NCBI GenBank assembly: GCA_045541115.1 | Contig: JAZQIM010000020.1 | Span: 62,001 to 126,000 of the forward strand | Direction of reading: 5' to 3' | DNA from: Aphodoplasma sp045541115 | GTDB lineage: Bacteria > Bacillota > Clostridia > UBA1381 > UMGS1253 | Length of the DNA: 64,000 nt | In this document: one piece after another, positions 50,605-60,063 of the stretch | Layout of the letters: the number at the start of each line of letters is the position of its first letter | Numbering within the stretch: the stretch's first letter is position 1 | Notes under the pieces: generated by a model | The model's database searches: none | The model's input: the letters and a program-made list of their open reading frames with translations, nothing else | What the model was told of the DNA's origin: nothing | Position numbers and translations under genes: made by a program

Positions 50605-50655
50605 AATTAAAACAAAAAATATTTACATACAGAAAAGCAAAAAGGAGAAAAAACG

Positions 50656-51522
50656 ATGAAAATCAATACACTTTTCACATCATCTAAACCTGTGTTTTCG
50701 TTGGAAGTTTTTCCGCCTAAAAAAAGCAGTAATATTGATACAATATATGAGACTCTCGGCGAATTAAAAACAGTTGAGCCTGATTTTATAAGCGTTACAT
50801 ATGGAGCGGGAGCAAGCGTCGCGGACACATCGACAATACAGATTGCAAAGCATATTAAATCTGAGCTTGATATAGAGCCGCTTGCACATTTGACATGTGT
50901 TGCATCTACGAAAGAACAGGTTAAAACGCGTGTAGAGCAGTTTAAAGAATTTGGCATTGAAAATGTACTTGCGCTTCGCGGCGACAAAAATCCCGAAATG
51001 CTTGAGGCAAAGGATTTTGCTCATGCAAGCGACTTGACAAGGGTAATAAAACAAAGTGGAGATTTTAATGTTGTCGGAGCGTGCTATCCTGAAGGGCATT
51101 ATGAAAACAAGACGCTTGAGATAGATATTGATAATCTAAAATATAAAATTGACGCTGGTGCGACACATCTTATAACGCAGCTGTTTTTTGATAACAATTC
51201 TTTTTATCATTTTCTCGATGTCGCAAGAGGACGCGGCGTAAATGTGCCTGTGCAGGCAGGTATTATGCCGATAGTAAAGGTGCAACAGATTGAAAGAACG
51301 GTTGCACTGAGCGGAGCGAGTCTGCCGATGAAATTTACAAAGATGATCAGCAAATATGATTCTGACAGCGAAGCACTATTTGATGCGGGAATCGAGTATG
51401 CGGTAGAGCAAATATGCGATTTGTTGTCAAACGGAGTCGACGGAATCCATTTATACACTATGAACAATGCGAAGGTTGCGAAAAGAGTCTATGAAGGTGT
51501 TCGCAGTGCGCTTAAAAGGTAG
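50656..51522 (+). CDS. metF: 5,10-methylenetetrahydrofolate reductase
   Basis: A 288-residue FAD-dependent TIM-barrel enzyme making 5-methyl-tetrahydrofolate for methionine synthase. Signatures are FSLEVFPPKK at the start, SVTYGAGAS, NVLALRGDK and a conserved ACYPEGH. It lacks the C-terminal regulatory domain of eukaryotic enzymes, as is normal in bacteria. AAAGGAG precedes the ATG. First gene of the metF-metH operon. Confidence 0.95.
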   Translation: MKINTLFTSSKPVFSLEVFPPKKSSNIDTIYETLGELKTVEPDFISVTYGAGASVADTSTIQIAKHIKSELDIEPLAHLTCVASTKEQVKTRVEQFKEFGIENVLALRGDKNPEMLEAKDFAHASDLTRVIKQSGDFNVVGACYPEGHYENKTLEIDIDNLKYKIDAGATHLITQLFFDNNSFYHFLDVARGRGVNVPVQAGIMPIVKVQQIERTVALSGASLPMKFTKMISKYDSDSEALFDAGIEYAVEQICDLLSNGVDGIHLYTMNNAKVAKRVYEGVRSALKR

Positions 51523-51524
51523 AT

Positions 51525-52193
51525 ATGAAGAAAATTGAACTTGAAAAAATTGATAGAAGAGAGCTTTTGCGCTATTTGGGTTATAATGGCGTGGAGAAAG
51601 TGGACGAAAACATTGAGCGTGAAATAGAGTATTCGTCAGAAGCGCTGCTTGACGCGTTAAATGTGCGATACATATACGTCTGCCGAACAATTAGCGAGAT
51701 AGAAAAAGCGGGCCTTCTTGAAGGAGAAGATATAAAAAAACATCTTCTTGGCTGCGATAATGTGATTATTCTTGCGCTCACAATCGGCGGCGAAGTCGAA
51801 AACATCATCCGCTCATCGTCTGCCGTCGATGCATTAAGGCCCGTAGTATTAGATGCATGCGCATCTGTTGCGGTAGAGATGGCAGCAGATAAATGCGCAG
51901 ATGAGCTAAAAAAGGAATACGAAAAACAATCTCTTTATCTTACGGACCGATTCAGTCCCGGATATGGAGATTTTCCGATAGAAAAACAGCATATCCTTTT
52001 AAAAATAGTTGATGCATCGCGTAAAATAGGCTTGTGTGCTACAAAAAGCAGTATTCTTACTCCGCGAAAATCGATAACGGCGCTAATAGGCGTTTCACAA
52101 TCGGAAACTAAAGGAAAGAAAGCCGGCTGTGAAAACTGCGCGCTAAAGGATAAGTGCGAATACAGAAGGAAAGGAAAAGCGTGTAATGTTTAA
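51525..52193 (+). CDS. free-standing MetH reactivation (AdoMet-binding) domain protein
   Basis: A 222-residue protein related to the C-terminal activation domain of MetH, which uses AdoMet to remethylate oxidised cobalamin. The family signature RFSPGYGDFPIEKQ (about 146-159) and PRKSITALIGVS are clear. A cysteine cluster follows at the C-terminus (CENCALKDKCEYRRKGKAC), perhaps an iron-sulfur or zinc site absent from the fused domain. It lies between metF and metH, overlaps metH by 8 nt, and supplies the domain missing from MetH. Confidence 0.9.
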   Translation: MKKIELEKIDRRELLRYLGYNGVEKVDENIEREIEYSSEALLDALNVRYIYVCRTISEIEKAGLLEGEDIKKHLLGCDNVIILALTIGGEVENIIRSSSAVDALRPVVLDACASVAVEMAADKCADELKKEYEKQSLYLTDRFSPGYGDFPIEKQHILLKIVDASRKIGLCATKSSILTPRKSITALIGVSQSETKGKKAGCENCALKDKCEYRRKGKACNV

Positions 52194-54549
52194 GCTTAAT
52201 ACAAACAAATATACAATACTTGATGGTGCGATGGGCACAATGCTTCAGAAAAATGGCCTTGAGGTAGGTCAGGTGCCTGAATTTTTGTCAATTACACACC
52301 CCGAGCTTATAGAAAATATTCATCGCGCGTATATACAAAGCGGTGCCGATATAGTATATGCAAACACATTTGGTGCAAACGAGCTAAAGCTTGAAGGTAG
52401 CGGATATAGCGTAGATGAGGTTGTGGGAGCATCTATTCGCGCAGCAAAAAATGCGACGAAAGGCTCTGATGCTGCCGTTGCACTTGATATAGGTCCTTTA
52501 GGTGAGCTTTTAGAGCCATCGGGCACACTCAGTTTTGAGGAGGCATATAAGCTTTTTTCGTCTGTTGTATGCGCAGGCAAAAATGCAGGCGCAGATATAG
52601 CAGTAGTTGAAACGATGACTGATTTATACGAAGTCAAGGCGGCTGTGCTTGCAGTGCGGGAAAATAGCGATTTGCCCGTTTTTGTATCGATGAGCTTTGA
52701 AGAAAACGGCAGAACCTTTACGGGCTGCTCAATAGAGGCTATGGCATCGACGCTCGAAGGTTTGGGAGTTGATGCGATAGGAATAAACTGCTCGCTAGGT
52801 CCGCGCGAGATATATCCGCTTGCAAAAAGACTTTGCGAGTGTACGCGTCTGCCTGTATTTGTAAAGCCGAATGCGGGTTTGCCTGATCCTACGGATGGCA
52901 GCTACGATATTGACAAAGACGAGTTTTGCGAGGTAATTGAAAGTTATCATGAGCTTGGTATATGCATGGTTGGCGGCTGCTGTGGCACGACGCCCGATTA
53001 TATAAATAAGGTAAGCAAGTTATTTAAAAATAAAAAGCCTGTAAAAAGAAACGTGACGCCGAAAAGCATAGTATGCACGCCGACAAAGGCTCTAATATGC
53101 GAAGGCGTCTCGGTAATAGGTGAAAGAATTAACCCGACAGGCAAAAAACGCTTTAAGCAGGCACTGCTTGATAATAATATAGACTACATATTGTCGCAGG
53201 TAGTCGAGCAAGAGGCGGCTGGGGCAGATATCCTTGATGTAAATGTCGGCATGCCGGGAATTGATGAAGTCCAGATGCTTTGCCGTGTTGTAAAAAAGAT
53301 TCAGAGCATTACGAGTCTGCCGCTGCAGATTGATTCGTCAAATCCACAGGCTGTTGAAGCGGCGCTTCGTATATATAACGGTAAGGCGATTGTAAATTCT
53401 GTAAACGGCGAGAAGAAGGTTTTAGAGCAATTATTGCCGATAGTAAAAAAATACGGTGCAGCCGTAGTTGCGCTCACGCTTGATGAAAACGGCATACCAA
53501 ATACTGCCGAGGAGCGAGTAGAAATTGCGCGCAGGATACTTAAAGAGGCACTTTCGTACGGTATACCAAAGGAAGATGTATACGTTGACTGTCTCACGCT
53601 TACGGCATCTGCGCAGCAAGCAGAGGTTAAAGAAACACTAAAAGCACTTTCCATAGTGAAAAACGAGCTTGGCTTAAAAACGGTGCTCGGCGTATCGAAT
53701 ATATCATTCGGCCTTCCGAATCGCGAATTATTAAACTCTTCGTTTCTTACACTTGCGCTCGGTGCAGGACTTGATTTTCCGATTATAAATCCGAATGTTG
53801 CTGCGATGATGAATGCTGTTTTGTCATATCGCGTGCTTGCAAACATTGATGTTGGCTCGGTAAAATACATAGAGCGTTTTTCGGAAGATGAAGGCGCAAA
53901 AGAGTCTGTTAGCACATCGCGCACATCACACACACTTATAGATGCAGTAAAAAAAGGTCTTATCGATGAGGCGCGCGCGTTATGCTGCGAAGCTCTCTTG
54001 ACGAAGGAGCCTTTGGAAGTTGTAAATGAATATCTTATCCCGGCGCTTGATGCTGTTGGAGAAGAGTTTGAAAAAGGAAAACTGTTTTTGCCGCAGCTTT
54101 TAAGTGCGGCGAATGCGGCGCAGGGGGCTTTTGATGCAGTAAAAGATAAGATTGCAAAAAGCGGCACAAAAAGCGTTTCAAAAGGCAAGATTGTACTTGC
54201 AACGGTAAAGGGCGACATACACGATATAGGAAAAAATATTGTGAAGGTAATACTTGAAAATTACGGATATAGCGTAATTGACCTTGGCCGCGATGTCGCA
54301 ATTGAAACAGTAGTTGAAACGGCGCGTAAAGAGAATGCGCAGCTTGTCGGTTTAAGCGCACTTATGACGACGACGCTTCCTTCAATGGAACAGACTATAA
54401 GAGCAATAGGAAATGAAAAATTAGACTGTAAAATCATGGTTGGCGGTGCTGTTCTTACGGAAGACTATGCAAAGAAAATCGGCGCAGATTATTATGCAAA
54501 GGATGCAAAAAAAGCAGCTGATATTGCAAAAGAAGTTTTTGGAAAGTAA
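52186..54549 (+). CDS. metH: cobalamin-dependent methionine synthase (without reactivation domain)
   Basis: A 787-residue MetH. The homocysteine-binding domain (about 1-285) has zinc cysteines in INCSLGP and GGCCGTT. The pterin-binding domain (about 300-560) starts VIGERINPTGKKRF. The cobalamin module (about 570-787) has the helical cap and then DIHDIGKNIV with the His that ligates cobalt. The protein stops after that module; the reactivation domain is encoded separately just upstream. It methylates homocysteine with methyl-THF from MetF. Its ATG overlaps the previous gene. Confidence 0.95.
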   Translation: MFKLNTNKYTILDGAMGTMLQKNGLEVGQVPEFLSITHPELIENIHRAYIQSGADIVYANTFGANELKLEGSGYSVDEVVGASIRAAKNATKGSDAAVALDIGPLGELLEPSGTLSFEEAYKLFSSVVCAGKNAGADIAVVETMTDLYEVKAAVLAVRENSDLPVFVSMSFEENGRTFTGCSIEAMASTLEGLGVDAIGINCSLGPREIYPLAKRLCECTRLPVFVKPNAGLPDPTDGSYDIDKDEFCEVIESYHELGICMVGGCCGTTPDYINKVSKLFKNKKPVKRNVTPKSIVCTPTKALICEGVSVIGERINPTGKKRFKQALLDNNIDYILSQVVEQEAAGADILDVNVGMPGIDEVQMLCRVVKKIQSITSLPLQIDSSNPQAVEAALRIYNGKAIVNSVNGEKKVLEQLLPIVKKYGAAVVALTLDENGIPNTAEERVEIARRILKEALSYGIPKEDVYVDCLTLTASAQQAEVKETLKALSIVKNELGLKTVLGVSNISFGLPNRELLNSSFLTLALGAGLDFPIINPNVAAMMNAVLSYRVLANIDVGSVKYIERFSEDEGAKESVSTSRTSHTLIDAVKKGLIDEARALCCEALLTKEPLEVVNEYLIPALDAVGEEFEKGKLFLPQLLSAANAAQGAFDAVKDKIAKSGTKSVSKGKIVLATVKGDIHDIGKNIVKVILENYGYSVIDLGRDVAIETVVETARKENAQLVGLSALMTTTLPSMEQTIRAIGNEKLDCKIMVGGAVLTEDYAKKIGADYYAKDAKKAADIAKEVFGK

Positions 54550-54576
54550 AAATTTGATATAAAGGGCGAAAAAGAA

Positions 54577-54609
54577 GGAATCTATGAGTTTTTAGCATAG
54601 ATTCTTTTC
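54577..54609 (+). terminator. terminator after metH
   Basis: GAATCTATG / CATAGATTC stem with loop AGTTTTTAG, followed by TTTTC. Confidence 0.7.
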
Positions 54610-54627
54610 TGCCTAAAAAGCACTATT

Positions 54628-54643
54628 ACACAATATATTGTGT
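54628..54643. promoter_or_regulatory. NrdR box
   Basis: ACACAATATATTGTGT, a perfect 16-bp palindrome matching the NrdR consensus ACACWATATATWGTGT. A second site matching 13 of 16 positions lies at 54705-54720, and a half-site ACACAATAT at 54837-54845, just before the ribosome binding site of nrdD. NrdR represses ribonucleotide reductase genes when dATP is high. Confidence 0.85.
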
Positions 54644-54752
54644 TTGTAATCAAATTTTAACATAAAAATATACGATATATGATTTTCAAAGAAAATAGAA
54701 GAAAACAGGAGATATTGTGTAGATATATCCAGAAATTGACCGAATTTGGCGC

Positions 54753-54780
54753 TTGATTAGATTTTTTAGTATGGTACAAT
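54753..54780 (+). promoter_or_regulatory. possible nrdD promoter
   Basis: TTGATT (54753-54758) and TACAAT (54775-54780) with a 16-bp spacer lie between the NrdR-like sites, about 75 bp before the start codon. The other ~150 bases of this intergenic stretch hold only the metH terminator and the NrdR sites. Confidence 0.5.
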
Positions 54781-54856
54781 GGATTTACTAAATGTTGTGG
54801 TACACGATTAAATTTTAGTAAAAATTACACAATATCAAGAAAGTAGGGGATATAAA

Positions 54857-56944
54857 ATGATTTCATCAGTAAAGAAGAGAGACGGACGTCTCGAGAAATT
54901 TGCTCCGGAAAAAATCACATGGGCGATTTTTAAAGCAGCAACAGCTGTAGGCGGTAAAGATTTTGAAAAAGCAGAGAGTCTTTGCGTAAAGGTGCTCGAG
55001 CAGCTCGAGCGTAAATATGATAATCAGACACCGGATATCGAGGCAATCCAGGACGTTGTCGAGAAGGTTTTGATTGAGGATGGACATGCGCAGACAGCAA
55101 AAGCGTACATACTTTATCGTGAGAAGCGTAAGGGTGCGCGTGAAATAAATGCACTTATAGGTGCAACAATCGATATGTTTTCAGATTACCTTGGTGACAA
55201 GGACTGGCATATACAGGAGAATGCAAATACTCAAAAGAGCATAAACGGACTTAACAACTATGTTCGTGAGACATTTACGAAGAAGTACTGGTTACATGAA
55301 ATATATCCCGATGAAGTTCGTGAAGCACACGAGAGCGGCGATGCACATATTCATGACCTTGGATTCTTCGGACCGTATTGTGCAGGCTGGGATTTGCGTC
55401 AGCTCTTGACAGATGGTTTTGGCGGTGTATACGGTAAAGTAGAAAGCGGCCCTGCAAAGCATATGCGTTCATTCCTTGGCCAGATTGTAAACTCTACATT
55501 TACAACACAAGGTGAAACAGCAGGCGCGCAGGCATGGTCGAGCTTTGACACATATTGTGCTCCGTTTATCCGCTATGACAATATGACATATGAGCAGGTT
55601 CGTCAGTGCTTGCAGGAGTTTATATTCAATATAAATGTGCCGACACGTGTAGGCTTCCAGTGCCCATTCTCGAATCTTACATTCGACGTTAAGGTGCCGT
55701 CTACATTACGCGACGATAATGTTGTAATCGGCGGAAAGCTTATGCCGGAAAAATACGGCGATTTCCAGGCTGAGATGGATATGTTCAATAAGGCATTTTG
55801 CGATGTAATGTTGCAGGGCGACTCGAAGGGCAGAGTATTTACTTTCCCGATTCCTACAATCAATATTACAAAGGATTTTGACTGGGACAGCGAAGTTGTT
55901 GATGCATTTATGAACATCACATGCAAATATGGTATTCCGTACTTTGCAAACTATGTAAATTCAGATTTGTCACCGGAAGATGCAGTTTCAATGTGCTGCC
56001 GTTTGCGCCTTGATACAAGAGAGCTTCGTAAACGTGGCGGCGGACTTTTCGGCTCAAACCCGATGACAGGTTCTATCGGCGTATATACAATCAACCTTCC
56101 GCGTATAGGATATTTGTCATCATCGATGAGCGAGTTTAAATCAAGACTGTGGAAGCTCGTACAAATAGGAAAGACATCTCTTGAAATTAAGAGAAAGATT
56201 ATCGAAGACCAGTCAGGAAAAGGACTTTATCCTTATGCAACACATTATTTGCGCGGCGTAAAAGAGCGTACGGGCGAATACTGGTTTAACCACTTTAACA
56301 CAATCGGTATTGTTGGTATGAACGAAGCCGCAGTAAACTTCATGGGTAAGGATTTGACAACGCCTGAAGGACAGGAGTTTGCGCTTGAGATAATGAATTA
56401 TATGCGCGATTTGATGGTTGAAATTCAGCAGGAAACAGGTCACTTCTACAACCTCGAAGCAACACCGGCAGAAGGCACATCGTACCGTTTGGCAATGCTT
56501 GATAAAAAGCAGTATCCCGACATAATCACAGCAGGCAAGGATGTACCGTATTATACTAACTCATCACAGCTTCCTGTAGGATATACAGATGACGTATTCG
56601 AGATGATGGAGCTTCAGGATGAGCTTCAGTCATTATACACAGGTGGTACTGTACAGCACTTATATATCGGCGAAAAGATTTACGATATCGAAGTTTGCAA
56701 AAACCTTATCAAGAAAATATTCACACGCTACAAGATGCCATACATTTCAATTACACCTACATTTAGTATCTGTAATGAGCATGGCTATATTGCAGGCGAG
56801 CACTTTACTTGTCCTGAATGTGGAAAAGAAGCAGAAGTATGGTCGCGCGTAACAGGATATCTACGTCCTGTACAGAACTACAACATAGGTAAGAAGGAAG
56901 AATATAAAGAGAGAAAAATGCTTGTTGTAGAAGCAAAAGCGTAA
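54857..56944 (+). CDS. nrdD: anaerobic ribonucleoside-triphosphate reductase
   Basis: A 695-residue glycyl-radical ribonucleotide reductase that makes dNTPs under anaerobic conditions. An N-terminal ATP-cone (about 1-90, VKKRDGRLEKFAPEKITWA) provides dATP feedback. The active-site region has CCRLRLDTRELRKRGGG. A zinc ribbon near the C-terminus has CNEHG and CPECG. The glycyl radical site is RVTGY (Gly667). Normal length. GTAGGGG precedes the ATG. It is controlled by NrdR sites upstream and pairs with the activase at 57033. Confidence 0.97.
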   Translation: MISSVKKRDGRLEKFAPEKITWAIFKAATAVGGKDFEKAESLCVKVLEQLERKYDNQTPDIEAIQDVVEKVLIEDGHAQTAKAYILYREKRKGAREINALIGATIDMFSDYLGDKDWHIQENANTQKSINGLNNYVRETFTKKYWLHEIYPDEVREAHESGDAHIHDLGFFGPYCAGWDLRQLLTDGFGGVYGKVESGPAKHMRSFLGQIVNSTFTTQGETAGAQAWSSFDTYCAPFIRYDNMTYEQVRQCLQEFIFNINVPTRVGFQCPFSNLTFDVKVPSTLRDDNVVIGGKLMPEKYGDFQAEMDMFNKAFCDVMLQGDSKGRVFTFPIPTINITKDFDWDSEVVDAFMNITCKYGIPYFANYVNSDLSPEDAVSMCCRLRLDTRELRKRGGGLFGSNPMTGSIGVYTINLPRIGYLSSSMSEFKSRLWKLVQIGKTSLEIKRKIIEDQSGKGLYPYATHYLRGVKERTGEYWFNHFNTIGIVGMNEAAVNFMGKDLTTPEGQEFALEIMNYMRDLMVEIQQETGHFYNLEATPAEGTSYRLAMLDKKQYPDIITAGKDVPYYTNSSQLPVGYTDDVFEMMELQDELQSLYTGGTVQHLYIGEKIYDIEVCKNLIKKIFTRYKMPYISITPTFSICNEHGYIAGEHFTCPECGKEAEVWSRVTGYLRPVQNYNIGKKEEYKERKMLVVEAKA

Positions 56945-56968
56945 GAAGTATAAAAATTAAAACGCATT

Positions 56969-57008
56969 GTGCACCATGCATTAAACAGACGTTTTTTGCA
57001 TGGTGCAT
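56969..57008 (+). other. hairpin between nrdD and nrdG
   Basis: GCACCATGCA / TGCATGGTGC, a perfect 10-bp stem extended by two pairs, with a 16-nt loop. It is not followed by a T run, so it is more likely an RNA-stability or processing element lowering nrdG expression relative to nrdD than a terminator. Confidence 0.55.
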
Positions 57009-57032
57009 ATTTATCATTAGGAGGATTAACTC

Positions 57033-57713
57033 ATGCAGATTGCAGGTTTTGTTCCAAATTCATTTGTAGATTATCCGTCGAAAATTGCATCGCTTGTTTT
57101 CGCGCCGCTTTGCAATATGAATTGTAAATACTGTCATAATTTTCATCTGCTCGGTCGCGACGCTTCGAAGGTGCTCTACAATCCGCGCTCGATTTTGGCA
57201 GACCTTGAGAAGAAAAAAGGATTTATTGACGGCGTTGTACTTACAGGCGGAGAACCTACGCTGCAAGCCGGCCTTGCTGACTTTGCGCGCGAGATAAAGG
57301 ATATGGGATTTTTAGTAAAGCTCGATACAAACGGCACAAATCCCGACGTTATACAGGCCATGTTAGATGAATCGCTGCTCGATTATATAGCGATGGATAT
57401 AAAAGCACCATACGATAAATACGACGATGTGTGCGGAAGAAAAATTGATATTGATAAGATAAAAAAGTCGATACAGATAATTATGAACTCTTCTGTTGAC
57501 TATGAGTTTCGTACAACCTTCTGGCCAAAGCTTACAAAGGAAGACATAGCAGAAATAGCATCGTATATAGATGGCGCCAAGTGCTATACACTACAGCAGT
57601 ATCGTCCGACACAGCGCACTGAAAATATTGATGCACATACAAGCGCATATGTGCGTGAGAGCGGAGAGCTGATAAAAGAAAAGTTTGAAAAATTTAGAAT
57701 ACTTGGGCTTTAA
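57033..57713 (+). CDS. nrdG: anaerobic RNR activating protein (radical SAM)
   Basis: A 226-residue radical SAM activase installing the glycyl radical on NrdD. The cluster motif is CNMNCKYCHN (about 28-37), and the next conserved element is VVLTGGEPTLQ. This form, starting MQIAGFVPNSFVDYPSKIAS, is the longer NrdG/PflA-like type. GGAGG precedes the ATG. Same operon as nrdD. Confidence 0.93.
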   Translation: MQIAGFVPNSFVDYPSKIASLVFAPLCNMNCKYCHNFHLLGRDASKVLYNPRSILADLEKKKGFIDGVVLTGGEPTLQAGLADFAREIKDMGFLVKLDTNGTNPDVIQAMLDESLLDYIAMDIKAPYDKYDDVCGRKIDIDKIKKSIQIIMNSSVDYEFRTTFWPKLTKEDIAEIASYIDGAKCYTLQQYRPTQRTENIDAHTSAYVRESGELIKEKFEKFRILGL

Positions 57714-57738
57714 AGGGATATAAATTAAAGGTTTTTTG

Positions 57739-57768
57739 TTGACAAGAAGAGAAGCTTTGTGCTATAAT
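57739..57768 (+). promoter_or_regulatory. tRNA-Ser promoter
   Basis: TTGACA (57739-57744) and TATAAT (57763-57768) with an 18-bp spacer, about 15 bp before the start of the tRNA transcript. Confidence 0.8.
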
Positions 57769-57788
57769 AATTAAGCTGCAAAAAACAA

Positions 57789-57880
57789 GGAGAGATGGCT
57801 GAGCTGGCCTAAGGCGCACGATTGGAAATCGTGTGAGCGTTAATAGCGTTCCGAGGGTTCGAATCCCTCTCTCTCCGCCA
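57789..57880 (+). tRNA. tRNA-Ser (anticodon GGA)
   Basis: A 92-nt class II tRNA with acceptor stem GGAGAGA / TCTCTCC, an anticodon arm CACGA-TTGGAAA-TCGTG giving anticodon GGA (reads UCC and UCU), a long variable arm (GAGCGTTAATAGCGTTC), a T-arm with GGTTCGAATCC and an encoded CCA end. A strong terminator follows. Confidence 0.95.
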
Positions 57881-57882
57881 CC

Positions 57883-57917
57883 AAAAAGCAAGCATCAGCA
57901 GATGCTTGCTTTTTTTA
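57883..57917 (+). terminator. terminator of the tRNA-Ser gene
   Basis: AGCAAGCATC / GATGCTTGCT stem with loop AGCA and a run of seven T. Confidence 0.9.
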
Positions 57918-58004
57918 TTTTTAAGTATTGACTTTTTTGAGATTGTATGATAAACCAATCCTCCAAAGCGAACGTTTGTTTGTTCATAGAAGGGAGGTGA
58001 GATT

Positions 58005-59210
58005 ATGATTAACTAAAACTATTGGACAAATTCGTTTGATGCTATGTTCCCACTAGACAAGACCTCTAAAAAGGTTTATAATGGAATAAATACACAGCAA
58101 AAAAAATATTTTTGATGATATATTTGCAAATTCTGCTCTCGACTATCTTTACTCTAATGATAATTTGGGCAAAACAGAGAGCTTTTTAGAAAACAATGGT
58201 TTTCCTACCGCGGAAGAACGTCAGTATAATAAGGAGGCTTATGGTGTAGCAGAAGAAAACAAGCAAATGCTTGATTTGTTTAAAAACAAAACAAACAGCA
58301 TATTAAACCCAAAGCTTCCCGACGATACAGACCGCGCATTTTTAAGCGGATTAATGGGCGAAGAAGAGGAAAAACTTGATTATAAAAATCGAATAACAGA
58401 TGCAGACAGCGCAATAGCGCAGTGGCAGAGCGCTTTTCGCGGCTCGCCGTTTGAAAGCAATTAAATGGAGCTGCCGATTCGGCACTGCAATCAATCAATA
58501 CTTCATCTGCGGTAAAGCCTACGTTTCTTAATGTAAAACCCGCTGAAACTTTTGATTTTGCGCAAGAGTATGACAGTAATAATATGACAAACGCACCGCT
58601 CGCACTAACACCATTATCTACTGTTTCTAAGGTAGGCAACAGCATTTTTTCAAAGAACATTACTAATCATATTTATACTTCAAAGTATAATAGCTATACC
58701 GAGAAAATCAACGGCAAAAATGGGTTTTTTAATGAGGATTGCTATTATGCTGAAAAAGATGGCAAACGATATCTGGCGAACAGCAAAGAAACAGTTGATC
58801 TAACTGAATGGGATTCTATTGATACAAAATTTTTGGATGAAACATTTGTATCGGTTATAAACGAGGCGAATAAAAAGCCTACTACCCTAAAGAGAATATT
58901 TACCGAATCTGTTGGAGGTGATTTGGATTTTAAACTCCAACTAGACGGAAAAAAATTGTATCTGATAAACGGAGTTTTGTATAATAAAAATGAAGCAGGA
59001 AATTTTATTTGGGCATATTTTTTAGAATCTAAAAATTTTTCCGGTTTATGGAGCGGAACGCTTGCCCAAGGAGGAAGTCTGTGGAGTAGAAAACGATTCG
59101 ACGAAGAGTGGGATAGGCGTGCGCGTTGGACAGGTGTTAAATATTATTATGAAAAGAACAACATGTTGTGGCTTTATTATCTTTTGTATGGTGATAAATT
59201 AAAGTATTAA
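58005..59210 (+). pseudogene. decayed toxin-like gene (bacterial toxin 44-like C-terminus)
   Basis: A good GGGAGGTGAG precedes ATG 58005. The frame stops at codon 4 (TAA 58014) but continues readably as YWTNSFDAMFPLDKTSKK, shifts frame at a run of eight A (near 58099-58106), runs to 58464, then shifts again around 58455-58464 into the frame that ends at 59210. Joined, it would be about 400 residues. The C-terminal 200 residues are best preserved (VGGDLDFKLQLDGK, EAGNFIWAYFLE) and remind me of the bacterial toxin 44 family of polymorphic toxins, at low certainty. Two small exported proteins follow directly, as immunity genes often do. It does not look functional, although the tail from 58584 could still be translated. 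Confidence 0.7.
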
Positions 59211-59227
59211 TCCAAAGGGGTGCTTGT

Positions 59228-59653
59228 ATGAAAAATTTAGTTGTGATTTTGATTTTATGTTGTCTTATGTTAGGCTCGTTTCATAGTTGTGGTCGAGAAG
59301 ATATTCACGAACAAGAAAGATACTTTAGTAAAATAAACGCGATTATAAAAGATTTGGAATTTCATTCTGCCAAGGCAAAAGACGGAAAAATCATTCTCTA
59401 CAACAAAGAGTACGAGCCTGTATCTGAAATTCCGTTTGAAGAATATGATGAAGACATAAAGTTTGTTGGCGCACACAAAGATGGACCTGTTGTTTATTTT
59501 ATTACCGGGGGAGCTGTCGACGATGAATGGGGAGTTATGTTTATAAATGATAATGAAGCTGATAATGTATTAGAGGGAGTTCATCAAGTAAACCGCATTG
59601 GTGGCAATGCATATGAGTACAGTACAATGTATAAATTTCGAGAGGCAGATTAA
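59228..59653 (+). CDS. small lipoprotein, possible immunity protein 1
   Basis: A 141-residue protein with a signal peptide and a lipobox-like stretch (LGSFHSC, Cys21), so a predicted membrane lipoprotein. The mature part is acidic with strands such as DGPVVYFITGGAVDDEWGV. I do not recognise a family. It starts 18 nt after the toxin-like gene, with AAAGGGG before the ATG, and only one base separates it from the next gene. Placement and small size suggest an immunity protein that outlived its toxin. Confidence 0.6.
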   Translation: MKNLVVILILCCLMLGSFHSCGREDIHEQERYFSKINAIIKDLEFHSAKAKDGKIILYNKEYEPVSEIPFEEYDEDIKFVGAHKDGPVVYFITGGAVDDEWGVMFINDNEADNVLEGVHQVNRIGGNAYEYSTMYKFREAD

Positions 59654-59654
59654 A

Positions 59655-60020
59655 ATGAAAAAATCTTTAAAAGTTATATTGATTATATCATTGATTATTT
59701 TCATTTTTTGGGGTATTCCAATGCTAAAATGCGAATACCTTACCATACGCCATGGGCATGAGTTTGATTTTAAGCAAGTGCCAGAAGAAAATACTATGCT
59801 TGGAAAGCCGGAATGGTTTAGAATTCTATCATATAATGATGAAATCGCAAAAATTTATTACATTGATGGATATACCGGAAATACACTGCTCTTTAAGAAA
59901 TTTGACGAAAAATGGGAATATGACAGATGGGAAAGAACTCTTTGGTCTTCATATGGTAATGCAGACGAAAATATCTGGCCATATTTCTGGCACAGCATAA
60001 AATATGACAAGAACATCTAA
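59655..60020 (+). CDS. small membrane-anchored protein, possible immunity protein 2
   Basis: A 121-residue protein with one N-terminal hydrophobic segment (about 5-22) and a mature part rich in Trp and Tyr (EWFRILSYNDEIAKIYYIDG, KWEYDRWERTLW). The start at 59655 has GAGG upstream. It immediately follows the lipoprotein gene. Family unknown; an immunity or accessory role for the decayed toxin locus is inferred from context only. Confidence 0.55.
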   Translation: MKKSLKVILIISLIIFIFWGIPMLKCEYLTIRHGHEFDFKQVPEENTMLGKPEWFRILSYNDEIAKIYYIDGYTGNTLLFKKFDEKWEYDRWERTLWSSYGNADENIWPYFWHSIKYDKNI

Positions 60021-60063
60021 TCTATATTATAACTAAAATCAAACATGTTCGTTTTGCTTGAAT

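Noticed and set aside
50430..50655. SAM or cobalamin riboswitch before metF
   Set aside because: The stretch is AT-rich with no conserved S-box or B12-box core; only a promoter and palindrome are seen.
54660..54676. A second NrdR box at the classical 31-32 bp distance
   Set aside because: The sequence there matches the consensus poorly; better matches lie at 54705 and 54837.
57789..60020. Toxin locus as an element integrated in tRNA-Ser
   Set aside because: No integrase is present and I could not find a second copy of the tRNA 3' end downstream.
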